Shown here one piece after another: positions 36,481-45,450 of a DNA stretch of 64,000 nucleotides. A program made the position numbers and the translations under genes. Source of the DNA: Thiomicrorhabdus sp963677355. GTDB lineage: Bacteria; Pseudomonadota; Gammaproteobacteria; Thiomicrospirales; Thiomicrospiraceae. Positions within the stretch are counted from its first letter, which is position 1, and each line of letters opens with the position of its first letter. The DNA lies in the NCBI GenBank assembly GCA_963677355.2, contig CAXXXQ010000002.1, forward strand, positions 186,001-250,000, read 5' to 3'. The notes under the pieces were generated by a model. It had not been told where the DNA came from. It saw nothing but the letters and a program-made list of their open reading frames with translations, and made no database searches.

Positions 36481-36876
36481 ATGCGTTTGCTACACACAAT
36501 GTTAAGAGTGGGCGACTTGGACAAGTCGATCGAGTTCTATACCAAAGTGATGGGCATGCAGCTATTGCGCCAGAAAGAGTACCCTAAAGGCGAGTTTACC
36601 TTGGCGTTTCTGGGCTATGGTAATGAAGAAGAGAACACTGTGCTTGAACTGACTTACAACTGGGGTGTGGACAAATACGACTTGGGGGCAGGATATGGCC
36701 ATATTGCCGTTGAAGTACCGGATGTCTATCAAGCGGCTGCAGCGGTTAAAGAGAATGGCGGAAAAATCATTCGTGAAGCGGGGCCAATGAATGCCGGCAC
36801 GACGATTATCGCCTTTGCTGAAGACCCGGACGGTTATCAGATTGAATTCATTGGTGAAGGGCACGACCGCGGTTAA
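36481..36876 (+). CDS. gloA: Lactoylglutathione lyase (glyoxalase I)
   Basis: A 131-residue metalloenzyme that isomerises the methylglyoxal-glutathione hemithioacetal to S-lactoylglutathione. The four metal ligands are at the E. coli GloA positions: His5, Glu56, His74 and Glu122. There is no zinc-type insertion, so nickel or cobalt activation is expected. AAGGAG precedes the ATG. It follows the YobI-like gene after 38 bp, but its composition is host-like and it has its own strong terminator. Confidence 0.97.
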   Translation: MRLLHTMLRVGDLDKSIEFYTKVMGMQLLRQKEYPKGEFTLAFLGYGNEEENTVLELTYNWGVDKYDLGAGYGHIAVEVPDVYQAAAAVKENGGKIIREAGPMNAGTTIIAFAEDPDGYQIEFIGEGHDRG

Positions 36877-36907
36877 TCCGGATTATCTAATCTATTCATT
36901 TCTTTGC

Positions 36908-36936
36908 AAAAACCACCGAATTCGGTGGTTTTTTTT
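36908..36936. terminator. Terminator after gloA
   Basis: A perfect 26-base palindrome, arms 36908-36920 and 36921-36933 (core ACCACCGAATTCGGTGGT), flanked by A and T runs. It can act in both directions, also for the AraC-type gene that ends at 36989. Confidence 0.92.
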
Positions 36937-36988
36937 ATATCGTTAGTTTTCTGAAATCGATGCAATCATGAGTATGGAAAAGCGCAGA

Positions 36989-37933
36989 CTAGCCACCAGC
37001 CATTTTCATCAAATCCGCTTTGGGAGACATGCCGTACATGCGTGAATATTCACGACTGAATTGTGAAGGGCTCTCATAACCTACTTTAAAGGCGACTTCA
37101 CTGACCGGCATTTTCTGAATGGTTAATAGTTGTCTGGCCTGCTGTAAACGTAATGTTTTTTGGAACTGTAGCGGGCTCATGGTGGTGATCTTCTTAAAGG
37201 CCGCATAAAGTGACGATTCGCTCATACCAACTTCTTCGGCCAACTCTTTGACATTAAGATTTTCCGTGTAGTGATCTTTAATCGAACAGATGGCGCGCAC
37301 CACTCGTTTGGTCGAATTGCTGTCCTTAATGTAATGGCGAATAAAGTCCCCACCTTTACCGCGCATAAGAAAGTACAGGATTTCTTTGACAAACAGAGGA
37401 GCCAGTACTTTTCTTTGTTCTGCGGAATCCAATGTTCTGACAAGTCTGACTACGGCATTCAGTAGTTGCGGTTCCAGCTCGCCGAAATAGAGGCCTTGGT
37501 GAATTTCATCAGTGGAGTTGTTTTCAGATTTAATGTCCTTTAAGACATCAAAAATCTGTTCCATCGAAAAGGTGAGCGTGAATCCCATATAAGGTTTTTC
37601 CGGGCTAGCCTCGGTAATCCTGACTTGAGCCGGGGTGTGGACGGATGCGAGTAGGTACATGTCCGGCGTATAGCTAAATAACTCGCCGTCCACACCGACC
37701 TCTTTTTTTCCTTGAACGATCACACATAGCGAAGGTTCGTACAGAATCGACAGCATTTCGGTTGGTTTGTTATGCACAAAAAAACTCAACGGCTTGAACG
37801 GTGTTGAGACGGCGCTTTCATCCTGATACACCGATTGAATATAGCTCATCAGTTCTTGGCGATCTTGGTTCAATTGTTCCCTATTCACAGAGGTTCCTTT
37901 TTGGTCCGATTCCAGGTTTGGAGAATCAGGCAT
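36989..37933 (-). CDS. AraC-family transcriptional regulator
   Basis: A 314-residue regulator with an N-terminal AraC_N cupin-like sensing domain (about 35-190, SILYEPSLCVIVQGKKEV) and a C-terminal double helix-turn-helix (about 210-305, with NVKELAEEVGMSESSLYAAFKK and VGYESPSQFSREYSRMYG). This type often sits next to alcohol/aldehyde reductase genes, as with YqhC and YqhD. It is divergent from the cupin-CMD and Tat-dehydrogenase genes and probably controls them. ATG 37933 was preferred to a TTG at 37942; neither has a good Shine-Dalgarno sequence. Confidence 0.9.
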   Translation of the reverse strand: MPDSPNLESDQKGTSVNREQLNQDRQELMSYIQSVYQDESAVSTPFKPLSFFVHNKPTEMLSILYEPSLCVIVQGKKEVGVDGELFSYTPDMYLLASVHTPAQVRITEASPEKPYMGFTLTFSMEQIFDVLKDIKSENNSTDEIHQGLYFGELEPQLLNAVVRLVRTLDSAEQRKVLAPLFVKEILYFLMRGKGGDFIRHYIKDSNSTKRVVRAICSIKDHYTENLNVKELAEEVGMSESSLYAAFKKITTMSPLQFQKTLRLQQARQLLTIQKMPVSEVAFKVGYESPSQFSREYSRMYGMSPKADLMKMAGG

Positions 37934-38143
37934 GTAATTCAAAGAATCGTGCTACTGGAATTTTTATCCAATCTATACACTTAACTATATGGATTTAAGA
38001 GTGATTCGCCAAAAAAATCTTAAATCAGAGAGTTTTGAAGTCAATCCCTAATAACGATGGTAGCAAAGAAATAGATAAGTGATTGGGTTAATTATTTCCT
38101 AGGTTATGCGAACAGGCAAAGCTAATCCACAAGGAGTTTCGAT

Positions 38144-39322
38144 ATGCAGATTAAATTGGTGTTTTCCAAGTTGAACCCGGTGGTGTTTACAGGCTGTTTG
38201 GCTGCGTTGGGGCTGACGGCTAATGTCGCCGAGGCAAATCAAACGCTTTACCCTATCGGTTCCCAAGGAGAGTTTAAAGGGCCTGAAGCTTACTTCACCG
38301 GTGATATGCAGGTTGATCTTCTCTTTCCGGAGAATGAAACAGCGCATTACTCTGGCGCTTATGTGACCTTTCAACCCGGGGCCAGAACGGCGTGGCATCA
38401 ACATCCGGCCGGGCAGCACATGATTGTCACTGAGGGTACGGCTCTGACTGGAACTCGGGATGGCAAGATCATCGAATTCAGAAAGGGAGAAACTGTCTGG
38501 TGTCCTAAGGATGTGGATCATTGGCACGGCGCGACTGAAGAGGCTTCCATGACTCATTTGGTGATTACTGGAAACCTGCAAGGTGAAAACGTGGTTTGGA
38601 AAGAGAAAGTGAGTGATGCCCAATATCATGGCAATCGACAGCAAGTGGAGAAGAAAGCGACTTCTCTAGGTGCTTTGGCACCCAAGCAACAGGGCATTGT
38701 GCCGATCGCGGCATTTACCGCTAGTGGTGATCTGGATTCATTGAAAACCGCCATATCGGAAGGTCTGGATAAGGGGTTAAGCATCAACGAGATTAAAGAG
38801 ATTCAGATGCATCTTTATGCTTATGCCGGCTTTCCTCGTACTTTAAATGGCCTGGCAACCTTGATGGGCGTCATTGAAGCGAGAAAAGCCAAAGGGATTG
38901 AAGATGCGCTTGGTGAAACCGTCAGTCCGCTGCCGGATGATTACGACAACCTGATAGTTGGCAAGAAAATTCAGACGCAGCTGGCAGGAAAACCGGTGAC
39001 CGGACCTCTGTTCGATTTTGCACCCTACAGCAATGAACTGTTGCAACGCCATCTGTTTGGCGACCTGTTCTCCCGAGATGTGCTGGATTTTCAAAGTAGG
39101 GAAATTGCCACCGTTGCCGCTTTATCGAATATGTCTGGCGTCGAACCGCAACTGAAAGCGCATATCGGTATCGCGATGAATGCCGGTATTAAAGCAGAGC
39201 AACTGAATGCTCTAGCACATGTACTGGAAAGTAAAGTGAGCCGGCAGGCCGCCTTGCGAAATCAACAAGCTTTACAGGTACTTGATGCGAAAACCGGTAA
39301 AAGTTCCAAGACGGACAAATAA
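38144..39322 (+). CDS. Secreted cupin / carboxymuconolactone-decarboxylase fusion protein
   Basis: A 392-residue exported protein with a signal peptide (about 10-32). A metal-type cupin (about 60-140) carries AWHQHPAGQHMIVTEG and CPKDVDHWHG, whose His residues form the usual metal site. Two AhpD/CMD-like helical segments follow (about 180-270 and 295-375). CMD proteins are decarboxylases or peroxiredoxin-like proteins; the redox Cys-x2-Cys of AhpD is not seen. An AAGGAG lies before the ATG. It is followed after 39 bp by a Tat-targeted dehydrogenase and probably shares its operon and the AraC regulator. Substrate unknown. Confidence 0.85.
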   Translation: MQIKLVFSKLNPVVFTGCLAALGLTANVAEANQTLYPIGSQGEFKGPEAYFTGDMQVDLLFPENETAHYSGAYVTFQPGARTAWHQHPAGQHMIVTEGTALTGTRDGKIIEFRKGETVWCPKDVDHWHGATEEASMTHLVITGNLQGENVVWKEKVSDAQYHGNRQQVEKKATSLGALAPKQQGIVPIAAFTASGDLDSLKTAISEGLDKGLSINEIKEIQMHLYAYAGFPRTLNGLATLMGVIEARKAKGIEDALGETVSPLPDDYDNLIVGKKIQTQLAGKPVTGPLFDFAPYSNELLQRHLFGDLFSRDVLDFQSREIATVAALSNMSGVEPQLKAHIGIAMNAGIKAEQLNALAHVLESKVSRQAALRNQQALQVLDAKTGKSSKTDK

Positions 39323-39361
39323 GCTCATTTGGATAAGAAAGACAGGAAGGGAAGATTAGCA

Positions 39362-40525
39362 ATGTGTAACAGCAAAGAATTAACAAGAAGAGAATTTATT
39401 CAAACCACCACTTTAGCAGGAGCCGGTCTCATGGTAGCAAACTCAGCAGATGCCTCGATCAAACAAGTCATCAATGAAAATATCAAATCAAAAGGCTATG
39501 CCGCCACAGATGAATCAGGGATTCTCTCTCCTTGGGAGTTTGAAAGAAGACCCGTTGGCGATGACGATGTCTTGATTGAAACCAAATATGCCAGTATTTG
39601 CCATTCTGACATTCATCAAATGAAAGGCCATTGGGGGCAACAACAATATCCACAGGTTCCGGGGCATGAAATTGTCGGCGTGGTCACCGCAGTGGGTAAG
39701 AATGTCACTAAATTCAAAGTGGGCGATCGTGCCGGGGTGGGTTGCATGGTCAACGGGAACCCTGAGTGTGAAAGCTTTAAACAGGGTGAGGAGCAGTATT
39801 GTCCGGATACCACTTTCACTTACGGTTATCCGGAAGCCAGTTCGCCGACCGGTATATCGCAAGGTGGTTATTCGACCAATATCGTGGTCAACGAACATTT
39901 TGTGGTTCACATTCCTGAACATATCAGTTTTGCGGAAGCCGCTCCGTTATTGTGTGCAGGGATCACGACCTATTCGCCAATCATGAAATTTGATCTGAAA
40001 AAAGGGGATAAGGTCGGTGTCGCTGGAGTTGGTGGATTGGGGCATATGGCGATTAAGATTGCCGTCTCTAAAGGCGCCGAAGTTTATGCGTTTACTACCT
40101 CAGCGGATAAAGTGGATGACATTCTCGGCTTTGGGGCCAAAGAGGTAATTGTTGTCGATGATATGAACAAACTGGCACCATACAGAGGAACGCTGGATTA
40201 CATGATCTGCACCATTCCATATCAATACGATGTGGCTTCTTATGTGTCGGTCGTGAAACCTTTCGGTTTCTATACACAGGTTGGTATGCCGGAAGAGTTC
40301 GAGTTGACGTTGAGCGCGATTGGACTTTCAATTAGTCGAGTGAACTTCAACGTTTCCTTGATTGGGGGGATGAAAGAGACGCAAGAGGTCATTGACTACT
40401 GTGCCGATAATAAAATCCATCCGCAGATACAGATTATCTCGGCAGATCAGATCAACCAAGCGTGGGAAGACGTGGTCAACAAGAAAGCCCGCTACCGTTA
40501 TGTGATTGATCCGGCGACTTTTTAA
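39362..40525 (+). CDS. Tat-exported zinc-type alcohol dehydrogenase with incomplete structural zinc site
   Basis: A 387-residue MDR-family dehydrogenase of the YahK/cinnamyl-alcohol group. The N-terminus carries TRREFIQ and a hydrophobic stretch ending near SADA, a twin-arginine signal. Catalytic zinc ligands are present (SICHSD, PGHE, LLCAG) and the nucleotide fold reads GVAGVGGLGHM. The structural-zinc loop, normally four Cys, reads CMVNGNPECESF then EEQYC, so two of the four cysteines are replaced (Asn and Phe). A dehydrogenase exported folded with its nucleotide is unusual. Start ATG 39362 has GGAAGGGA upstream; a longer frame starts with TTG. Confidence 0.88.
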   Translation: MCNSKELTRREFIQTTTLAGAGLMVANSADASIKQVINENIKSKGYAATDESGILSPWEFERRPVGDDDVLIETKYASICHSDIHQMKGHWGQQQYPQVPGHEIVGVVTAVGKNVTKFKVGDRAGVGCMVNGNPECESFKQGEEQYCPDTTFTYGYPEASSPTGISQGGYSTNIVVNEHFVVHIPEHISFAEAAPLLCAGITTYSPIMKFDLKKGDKVGVAGVGGLGHMAIKIAVSKGAEVYAFTTSADKVDDILGFGAKEVIVVDDMNKLAPYRGTLDYMICTIPYQYDVASYVSVVKPFGFYTQVGMPEEFELTLSAIGLSISRVNFNVSLIGGMKETQEVIDYCADNKIHPQIQIISADQINQAWEDVVNKKARYRYVIDPATF

Positions 40526-40644
40526 ACAGCTAAAAAAGCGTCGGGCATCTCGGTCAAATCGAAATAGGGATTGAGCATCCTATAAAGGGATGAATTAAAT
40601 GTATGGATTGATCAAAGTGAATGACACCTGTGTTTCAGTTCGAT

Positions 40645-41229
40645 TTAAGTCTTTACTGAAGTGGCTATTTTAAATGTTTGCAGCAGGCCTTTAATATACT
40701 TTTCAGCGGTATTGATTTCGCTATTAATCAGGATGCCGTGGATAGAACTGTAAATCAGTTTAGCAAGTTCAACAGCGGTCGTGTCCAGCTTATCCAGAGA
40801 GATTACTTGCTGTTGAATGCCTCTTTCAATCTGAACTTTAATCAGATCGATTTTTTTATCTTTCATTTCTGTTTTGATGTCATTGGCAATTTGTCGAGTT
40901 GTGTGGTCGAGATCGTTGAGGATTTGCTGATCTTTAATATTGGTAAAGACCGGTTCCGTCATTAATTCGATTAAATGGGCTATTGCATCCCAAACAGGGC
41001 ACTGTGGATTTTGTTGCAAATAGTCGTTGTAGTGAGCCAGGCCAGAAGTAAAATGTTCCTGTATTAGTATTCTGAAAAGCTCTTGTTTGGTTTTGAAATG
41101 GTTGTGAACGGTGACTCTGGAGAATCCGGAATAGTCACTAATCTGAGACATGCTCGTTTTCTGGTAACCAAATTGAAAAAAACACTGTCTAGCGCTCTCG
41201 AGAATAATTTCTTTAGATGTCTTAGACAT
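40645..41229 (-). CDS. TetR-family transcriptional regulator
   Basis: A 194-residue repressor with an N-terminal TetR helix-turn-helix (ILESARQCFFQFGYQKTSM, then SGFSRVTVHNHFKTKQELF) and a variable helical ligand-binding domain. It is divergent from a HlyD/ABC-2 exporter operon and is the natural candidate to repress it. Start placed at ATG 41229; an ATG at 41265 would add 12 polar residues and has no better ribosome-binding site. Confidence 0.9.
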   Translation of the reverse strand: MSKTSKEIILESARQCFFQFGYQKTSMSQISDYSGFSRVTVHNHFKTKQELFRILIQEHFTSGLAHYNDYLQQNPQCPVWDAIAHLIELMTEPVFTNIKDQQILNDLDHTTRQIANDIKTEMKDKKIDLIKVQIERGIQQQVISLDKLDTTAVELAKLIYSSIHGILINSEINTAEKYIKGLLQTFKIATSVKT

Positions 41230-41596
41230 AATTCTTGAATTGTTTCCTCTGTGTCCGTCTGCCATTCTAATTCGTTAGAACAAATTTCTGCTTCTTTCTA
41301 TGGCGTATTCCGCTGTAAATAGAGATTTTCATAGATTTAAATGTAACTGTAAGTGAATAAGAGGTTATCTGCAATGTTAGAGCGTTTTCTTATGATCAAA
41401 GGTTTTTCTAGAAATTATCAACTTTACACTTTTATGCTATATGTTAAGCTGGTAGCATTTCTTTAGATTGATTATCGGTGCATAAAATGAATGTGATTGA
41501 GACGGATCGTGATTTTAGATAGCGTTCTCAGCGGGAGTTTTATGCATATCTTTTAGATTATTAGTGCGTAATTGCACGAAGAGGAGATCTGTCAAA
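41230..41596. promoter_or_regulatory. Divergent regulatory region between tetR-like and exporter genes
   Basis: A 367-base AT-rich region with no gene. It should hold both promoters and the TetR operator. A weak inverted repeat GTGC-GTAATT-GCAC occurs about 30 bases before the hlyD-like start (near 41561-41574). No strong long palindrome was found by eye, so the operator is not assigned. Confidence 0.35.
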
Positions 41597-42661
41597 ATGC
41601 ACAATCGCAAAGTACAGGTAGTGATTGCTATTTTATTGTTCTTGATTGTGCTTGCCGTGGGTTGGCATTATTTCAATGACGCCTCCAGTGAAAATGGCAT
41701 CATCAGCAGTAACGGGCGCATAGAAGCAGTCGAGATCGACGTCTCCACCAAAGGGGCGGGTAGATTGGAAAAGGTACTGGTTCAGGAGGGAGAATTTGTC
41801 GAAGCAGGGCAAATTGTCGCACTGATGGATACCAAGACTCTGTTGGCGGAACGTTTACAGGCTGAAGCCCAATTGCGACAGGCTCAGGATTCGGTCATCA
41901 CTGCAAAAAGTCAGTTGGCCTTAAGAGAGAGTGAAAAAGCTTCCGCTCTAGCAATGGTGTCGCAGCGTAAAACTGAATTGAATTTAGCCAAAAAAAGAAC
42001 CCAGCGTATTATCAGTTTGGCCAGATCGGGACACACATCCGAACAGGATGCCGATGATGCTCAAGCTCAGGTAGATAGTGCTAAAGCTGCGGTCAGTGCG
42101 GCGATAGCACAAGTTGCGGCAGCGGATGCGGCTATTGCCGCGGCGCGTTCACAAATCGATGGCGCACAGTCTTCCGTTAAAGCTGTGCAGGCGTTGATAG
42201 AGCGTATTCAGGTCGAGATTGACGACTGCTCACTAAAAGCATCGGCTAGCGGTCGCATTCAATATATTGTGGTTCGTCCCGGCGAAGTGATCGGTGCCGG
42301 CGGACGAGTCATGAACCTTGTAGATTTAACCGATGTCTTTATGACCTTTTTCCTGCCGACACTTTATGCCGGTCAGTTAGGTATTGGCAGTGAAGTTCGC
42401 TTGGTATTGGATGCGGCACCACAATATGTGATCCCCGCAAAGATTTCATTTATTTCCGATGTGGCTCAGTTCACGCCTAAAACGGTGGAAACGGAAAGTG
42501 AACGTGAAAAATTGATGTTCCGCGTACGTGCTAAGGTGGCGCCGGAACTATTGCAAAAACGTCTGGAAAGAGTCAAAACCGGCCTGCCCGGCACCGCTTA
42601 TATCCGTCTGCCGCCTAGTCAGCAGTGGCCGGATTATTTACAGCATAATCTCGTACAGTAA
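41597..42661 (+). CDS. HlyD/EmrA-family periplasmic adaptor of an ABC-2 exporter
   Basis: A 354-residue membrane fusion protein with one N-terminal membrane helix (about 8-26), a biotinyl-lipoyl half (EVDVSTKGAGRLEKVLV-like strand pair near residues 45-75), a long alanine-rich coiled coil (about 90-210) and the second lipoyl/beta-barrel half (ASASGRIQYIVVRPGEVIGAGG). It resembles E. coli YhiI. It bridges the inner-membrane ABC proteins downstream to the periplasm or an outer-membrane factor not encoded here. ATG 41597 follows GAGGAG; the longer frame start was rejected. Confidence 0.88.
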   Translation: MHNRKVQVVIAILLFLIVLAVGWHYFNDASSENGIISSNGRIEAVEIDVSTKGAGRLEKVLVQEGEFVEAGQIVALMDTKTLLAERLQAEAQLRQAQDSVITAKSQLALRESEKASALAMVSQRKTELNLAKKRTQRIISLARSGHTSEQDADDAQAQVDSAKAAVSAAIAQVAAADAAIAAARSQIDGAQSSVKAVQALIERIQVEIDDCSLKASASGRIQYIVVRPGEVIGAGGRVMNLVDLTDVFMTFFLPTLYAGQLGIGSEVRLVLDAAPQYVIPAKISFISDVAQFTPKTVETESEREKLMFRVRAKVAPELLQKRLERVKTGLPGTAYIRLPPSQQWPDYLQHNLVQ

Positions 42662-42667
42662 TTGGTG

Positions 42668-45448
42668 ATGACGGTGAGTTCCGATATTTCGTCTGTGGTC
42701 CGGCTGACCGGTGTCAGCCTCCGCTATGGTGAAACACTTGCACTTGATCAGGTCTCTCTAACGATTCCAGCCGGTGCCATTATCGGTTTTGTCGGACCGG
42801 ATGGGGTTGGCAAATCCAGCTTGCTCTCTCTGGTCGCCGGTTCAAGAGCAGTGCAGGAGGGAAAGGTTGAAGCTTTGGGTGGAGATATGGCGGATGCTCA
42901 TCATCGGCGTCGTGTTTGTCCCAATATCGCTTACATGCCGCAGGGATTGGGTAAAAACCTCTATGAAACGCTCTCCGTTTTTGAAAATATCGATTTTTTC
43001 GGTAGCCTGTTCGGCCACGATCGAATGGAGCGTGAACGCAGAATAGAGGAACTGCTGACCGCTACCGGACTCGACGCCTTTAAAAAGCGTCCAGCCGGTA
43101 AACTGTCAGGAGGGATGAAACAGAAACTGGGGTTATGCTGTGCATTAATTCACGATCCCAATTTATTGATCCTAGATGAACCGACCACCGGGGTTGACCC
43201 ATTGTCGCGGCGGCAATTTTGGGAGTTGATCGACCGGATTCGCATGCAGCGTCCGGAGATGAGTGTGTTGGTGGCGACCGCTTATATGGAAGAGGCGGCC
43301 GGATTTGACCAGTTGGTGGCGATGGATGCCGGACGGATTCTGGCCGTGGGTACTCCACAGGTGTTATTGGATCAAACCACAAGCCAGACATTGGAGCAGG
43401 CTTTTATTCGTTTACTACCTGCCTCCAAAACAGCGGGTTATCAACCGGTTGAAGTGCAGCATCGTGATTCTGGCAATCACAACGATATTGCCATTGAAGC
43501 CAAAAACTTAACCATGCGGTTTGGTGATTTCACTGCAGTCGATAATGTCAGTTTTTCGATTCAACGAGGTGAAATTTTCGGTTTTTTGGGTTCGAACGGT
43601 TGCGGGAAAACCACCACCATGAAGATGTTAACCGGTTTGTTGTCGGCCACTGAGGGTGAGGCTTGTCTGTTTGGCCGTCCGGTTAATCCGGATGATATCG
43701 ATACCCGGCGTCGAGTCGGCTATGTCACTCAAGCGTTTTCCCTGTATAGCGAACTCAGTGTCCAACAAAACCTCGAACTACATGCACGTCTATATGGCAT
43801 TGCGAAAGATCGAGTCAAAGCTCGGGCCGAGGAAATGGCCGAAAAATTCGGTTTAAGCTCTTTGTTGGGCAGTTTACCGGCAGCTCTACCTTTAGGGGAA
43901 CGCCAGCGCCTCTCCTTGGCAACGGCAATGATCCATTCGCCTGAAATGTTGATTCTGGATGAACCGACCTCTGGCGTTGATCCGCTGGCTCGTGATGATT
44001 TTTGGCGTATTTTGATCCGTTTGGCGCGCGAAGAGAATGTGACTATTTTTATCTCCACACACTTTATGAATGAAGCGGAACGCTGTGACCGGATCTCGTT
44101 GATGCATGCCGGCAAGGTGTTAATCAGCGATACACCGCAAGCGATCGTACAAAGCAAAGCCGCCCAAAGTTTGGAAGAAGCGTTTATCCATTATCTGGAA
44201 CAAGCACAAGAGGACTCAGGTGAACAGCAGAAAGAGGGGAGTGTGGATTCACTGCCTGATGCAAAAATGTTAATGAATTCTTCTGCCGAACATGCTGTGG
44301 ATAACACGCCAAACCGTACCTTATTCAGTCTGCAGCGCTTATTCAGTTATTCCCGACGCGAAACCCTGGAACTGATCCGTGATCCGATTCGTATGTCGCT
44401 GGCAGCTCTGGGGAGTGTTTTACTGATGTTGGTGCTGGGCTATGGTTTGAATATGGATGTCGAGAACCTGAGTTTCGCCGTGATGGATCAGGATCAAAGT
44501 CATACGAGCCGAGATTATGTGTTGAATTTGTCCGGATCGCGTTATTTCACTGAACATGAAGCGATTCAGAGTTATGCGGAACTGGATGAAAGGATGAGAA
44601 CCGGTGAGTTAAGCCTGGCACTGGTGATCCCCCATGGATTTGCACGGGATTTAGCGAGAGGCGAGACCGTTCAGATCGGTGCATGGATTGATGGCAGTAT
44701 GCCGCAACGAGCCGAAACCGTGCGCGGATATGTACAGGGAATGCACGCCCAATGGATAACGGAAAAAATGCGGCTGGCTTATGGCGATCAAGCCGTTGAA
44801 TCAACGGTCAATGTCGAAACCCGTTTCCGTTACAATCCGGACGTGGAAAGTTTGCCGGCGATGGTACCGGCGGTGATTCCGATTTTGTTGATGATGATTC
44901 CGGCCATTCTTAGTGCCCTATCGGTCGTACGCGAAAAAGAGCTGGGGTCAATCGTCAATCTGTATGTAACCCCGGTGACTCGGCTGGAGTTTCTATTAGG
45001 TAAGCAGCTTCCGTACATCGTACTGTCATTTCTGAGCTTTCTCTTGCTGGTGTTTTTGGCGCTGACTTTATTCCGAGTAGAAATTACAGGCAGTTTCCTC
45101 ACCTTGGCATTGGCGGCTTTGCTCTATGTGATGGCTTCAACGGCGCTTGGTTTGTTGGTATCCACCTTTGTAAAAAGCCAGATTGCTGCACTGTTTGGTA
45201 CCGCTGTAGCGACTATGCTGCCGGCGGTTCAGTTTTCCGGTTTGATTGATCCGGTGGCTTCAATGGAAGGTACGGCAAGATTGATCGGTGAAATCTATCC
45301 GACTTCTCATTTTGTCACTATCGCCAGAGGGACTTTTTCCAAAGGATTGGAATTTGTCGATCTGTCGGCTTCTTTCATTCCGCTTGCTGTGGTGGTGCCT
45401 ATCTTGATTGTGATTAGTGCTGGCCTGTTGAGAAAACAGGAGCGTTGA
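42668..45448 (+). CDS. ABC exporter with two ATPase domains fused to an ABC-2 permease (RbbA/YhiH type)
   Basis: A 926-residue protein. ATPase 1: Walker A GPDGVGKSS, signature LSGGMKQKLG, Walker B LLILDEPTTGVDP. ATPase 2: GSNGCGKTT, a degenerate signature LPLGERQRLSL typical of this family, and MLILDEPTSGVDP. An ABC-2 membrane domain follows (about 560-926, six helices, with a periplasmic loop after the first). The same order is found in E. coli YhiH/RbbA. ATG 42668 follows the previous stop by 6 bases (TTG 42662 and GTG 42665 are alternatives). Second of four coupled genes; probable drug or lipid exporter. Confidence 0.9.
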   Translation: MTVSSDISSVVRLTGVSLRYGETLALDQVSLTIPAGAIIGFVGPDGVGKSSLLSLVAGSRAVQEGKVEALGGDMADAHHRRRVCPNIAYMPQGLGKNLYETLSVFENIDFFGSLFGHDRMERERRIEELLTATGLDAFKKRPAGKLSGGMKQKLGLCCALIHDPNLLILDEPTTGVDPLSRRQFWELIDRIRMQRPEMSVLVATAYMEEAAGFDQLVAMDAGRILAVGTPQVLLDQTTSQTLEQAFIRLLPASKTAGYQPVEVQHRDSGNHNDIAIEAKNLTMRFGDFTAVDNVSFSIQRGEIFGFLGSNGCGKTTTMKMLTGLLSATEGEACLFGRPVNPDDIDTRRRVGYVTQAFSLYSELSVQQNLELHARLYGIAKDRVKARAEEMAEKFGLSSLLGSLPAALPLGERQRLSLATAMIHSPEMLILDEPTSGVDPLARDDFWRILIRLAREENVTIFISTHFMNEAERCDRISLMHAGKVLISDTPQAIVQSKAAQSLEEAFIHYLEQAQEDSGEQQKEGSVDSLPDAKMLMNSSAEHAVDNTPNRTLFSLQRLFSYSRRETLELIRDPIRMSLAALGSVLLMLVLGYGLNMDVENLSFAVMDQDQSHTSRDYVLNLSGSRYFTEHEAIQSYAELDERMRTGELSLALVIPHGFARDLARGETVQIGAWIDGSMPQRAETVRGYVQGMHAQWITEKMRLAYGDQAVESTVNVETRFRYNPDVESLPAMVPAVIPILLMMIPAILSALSVVREKELGSIVNLYVTPVTRLEFLLGKQLPYIVLSFLSFLLLVFLALTLFRVEITGSFLTLALAALLYVMASTALGLLVSTFVKSQIAALFGTAVATMLPAVQFSGLIDPVASMEGTARLIGEIYPTSHFVTIARGTFSKGLEFVDLSASFIPLAVVVPILIVISAGLLRKQER

Positions 45449-45450
45449 AC

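Noticed and set aside
38099..38644. Open frame of 181 codons on the minus strand
   Set aside because: Antisense to the cupin-CMD gene, which has a signal peptide and recognisable cupin histidines; the frame has no such support.
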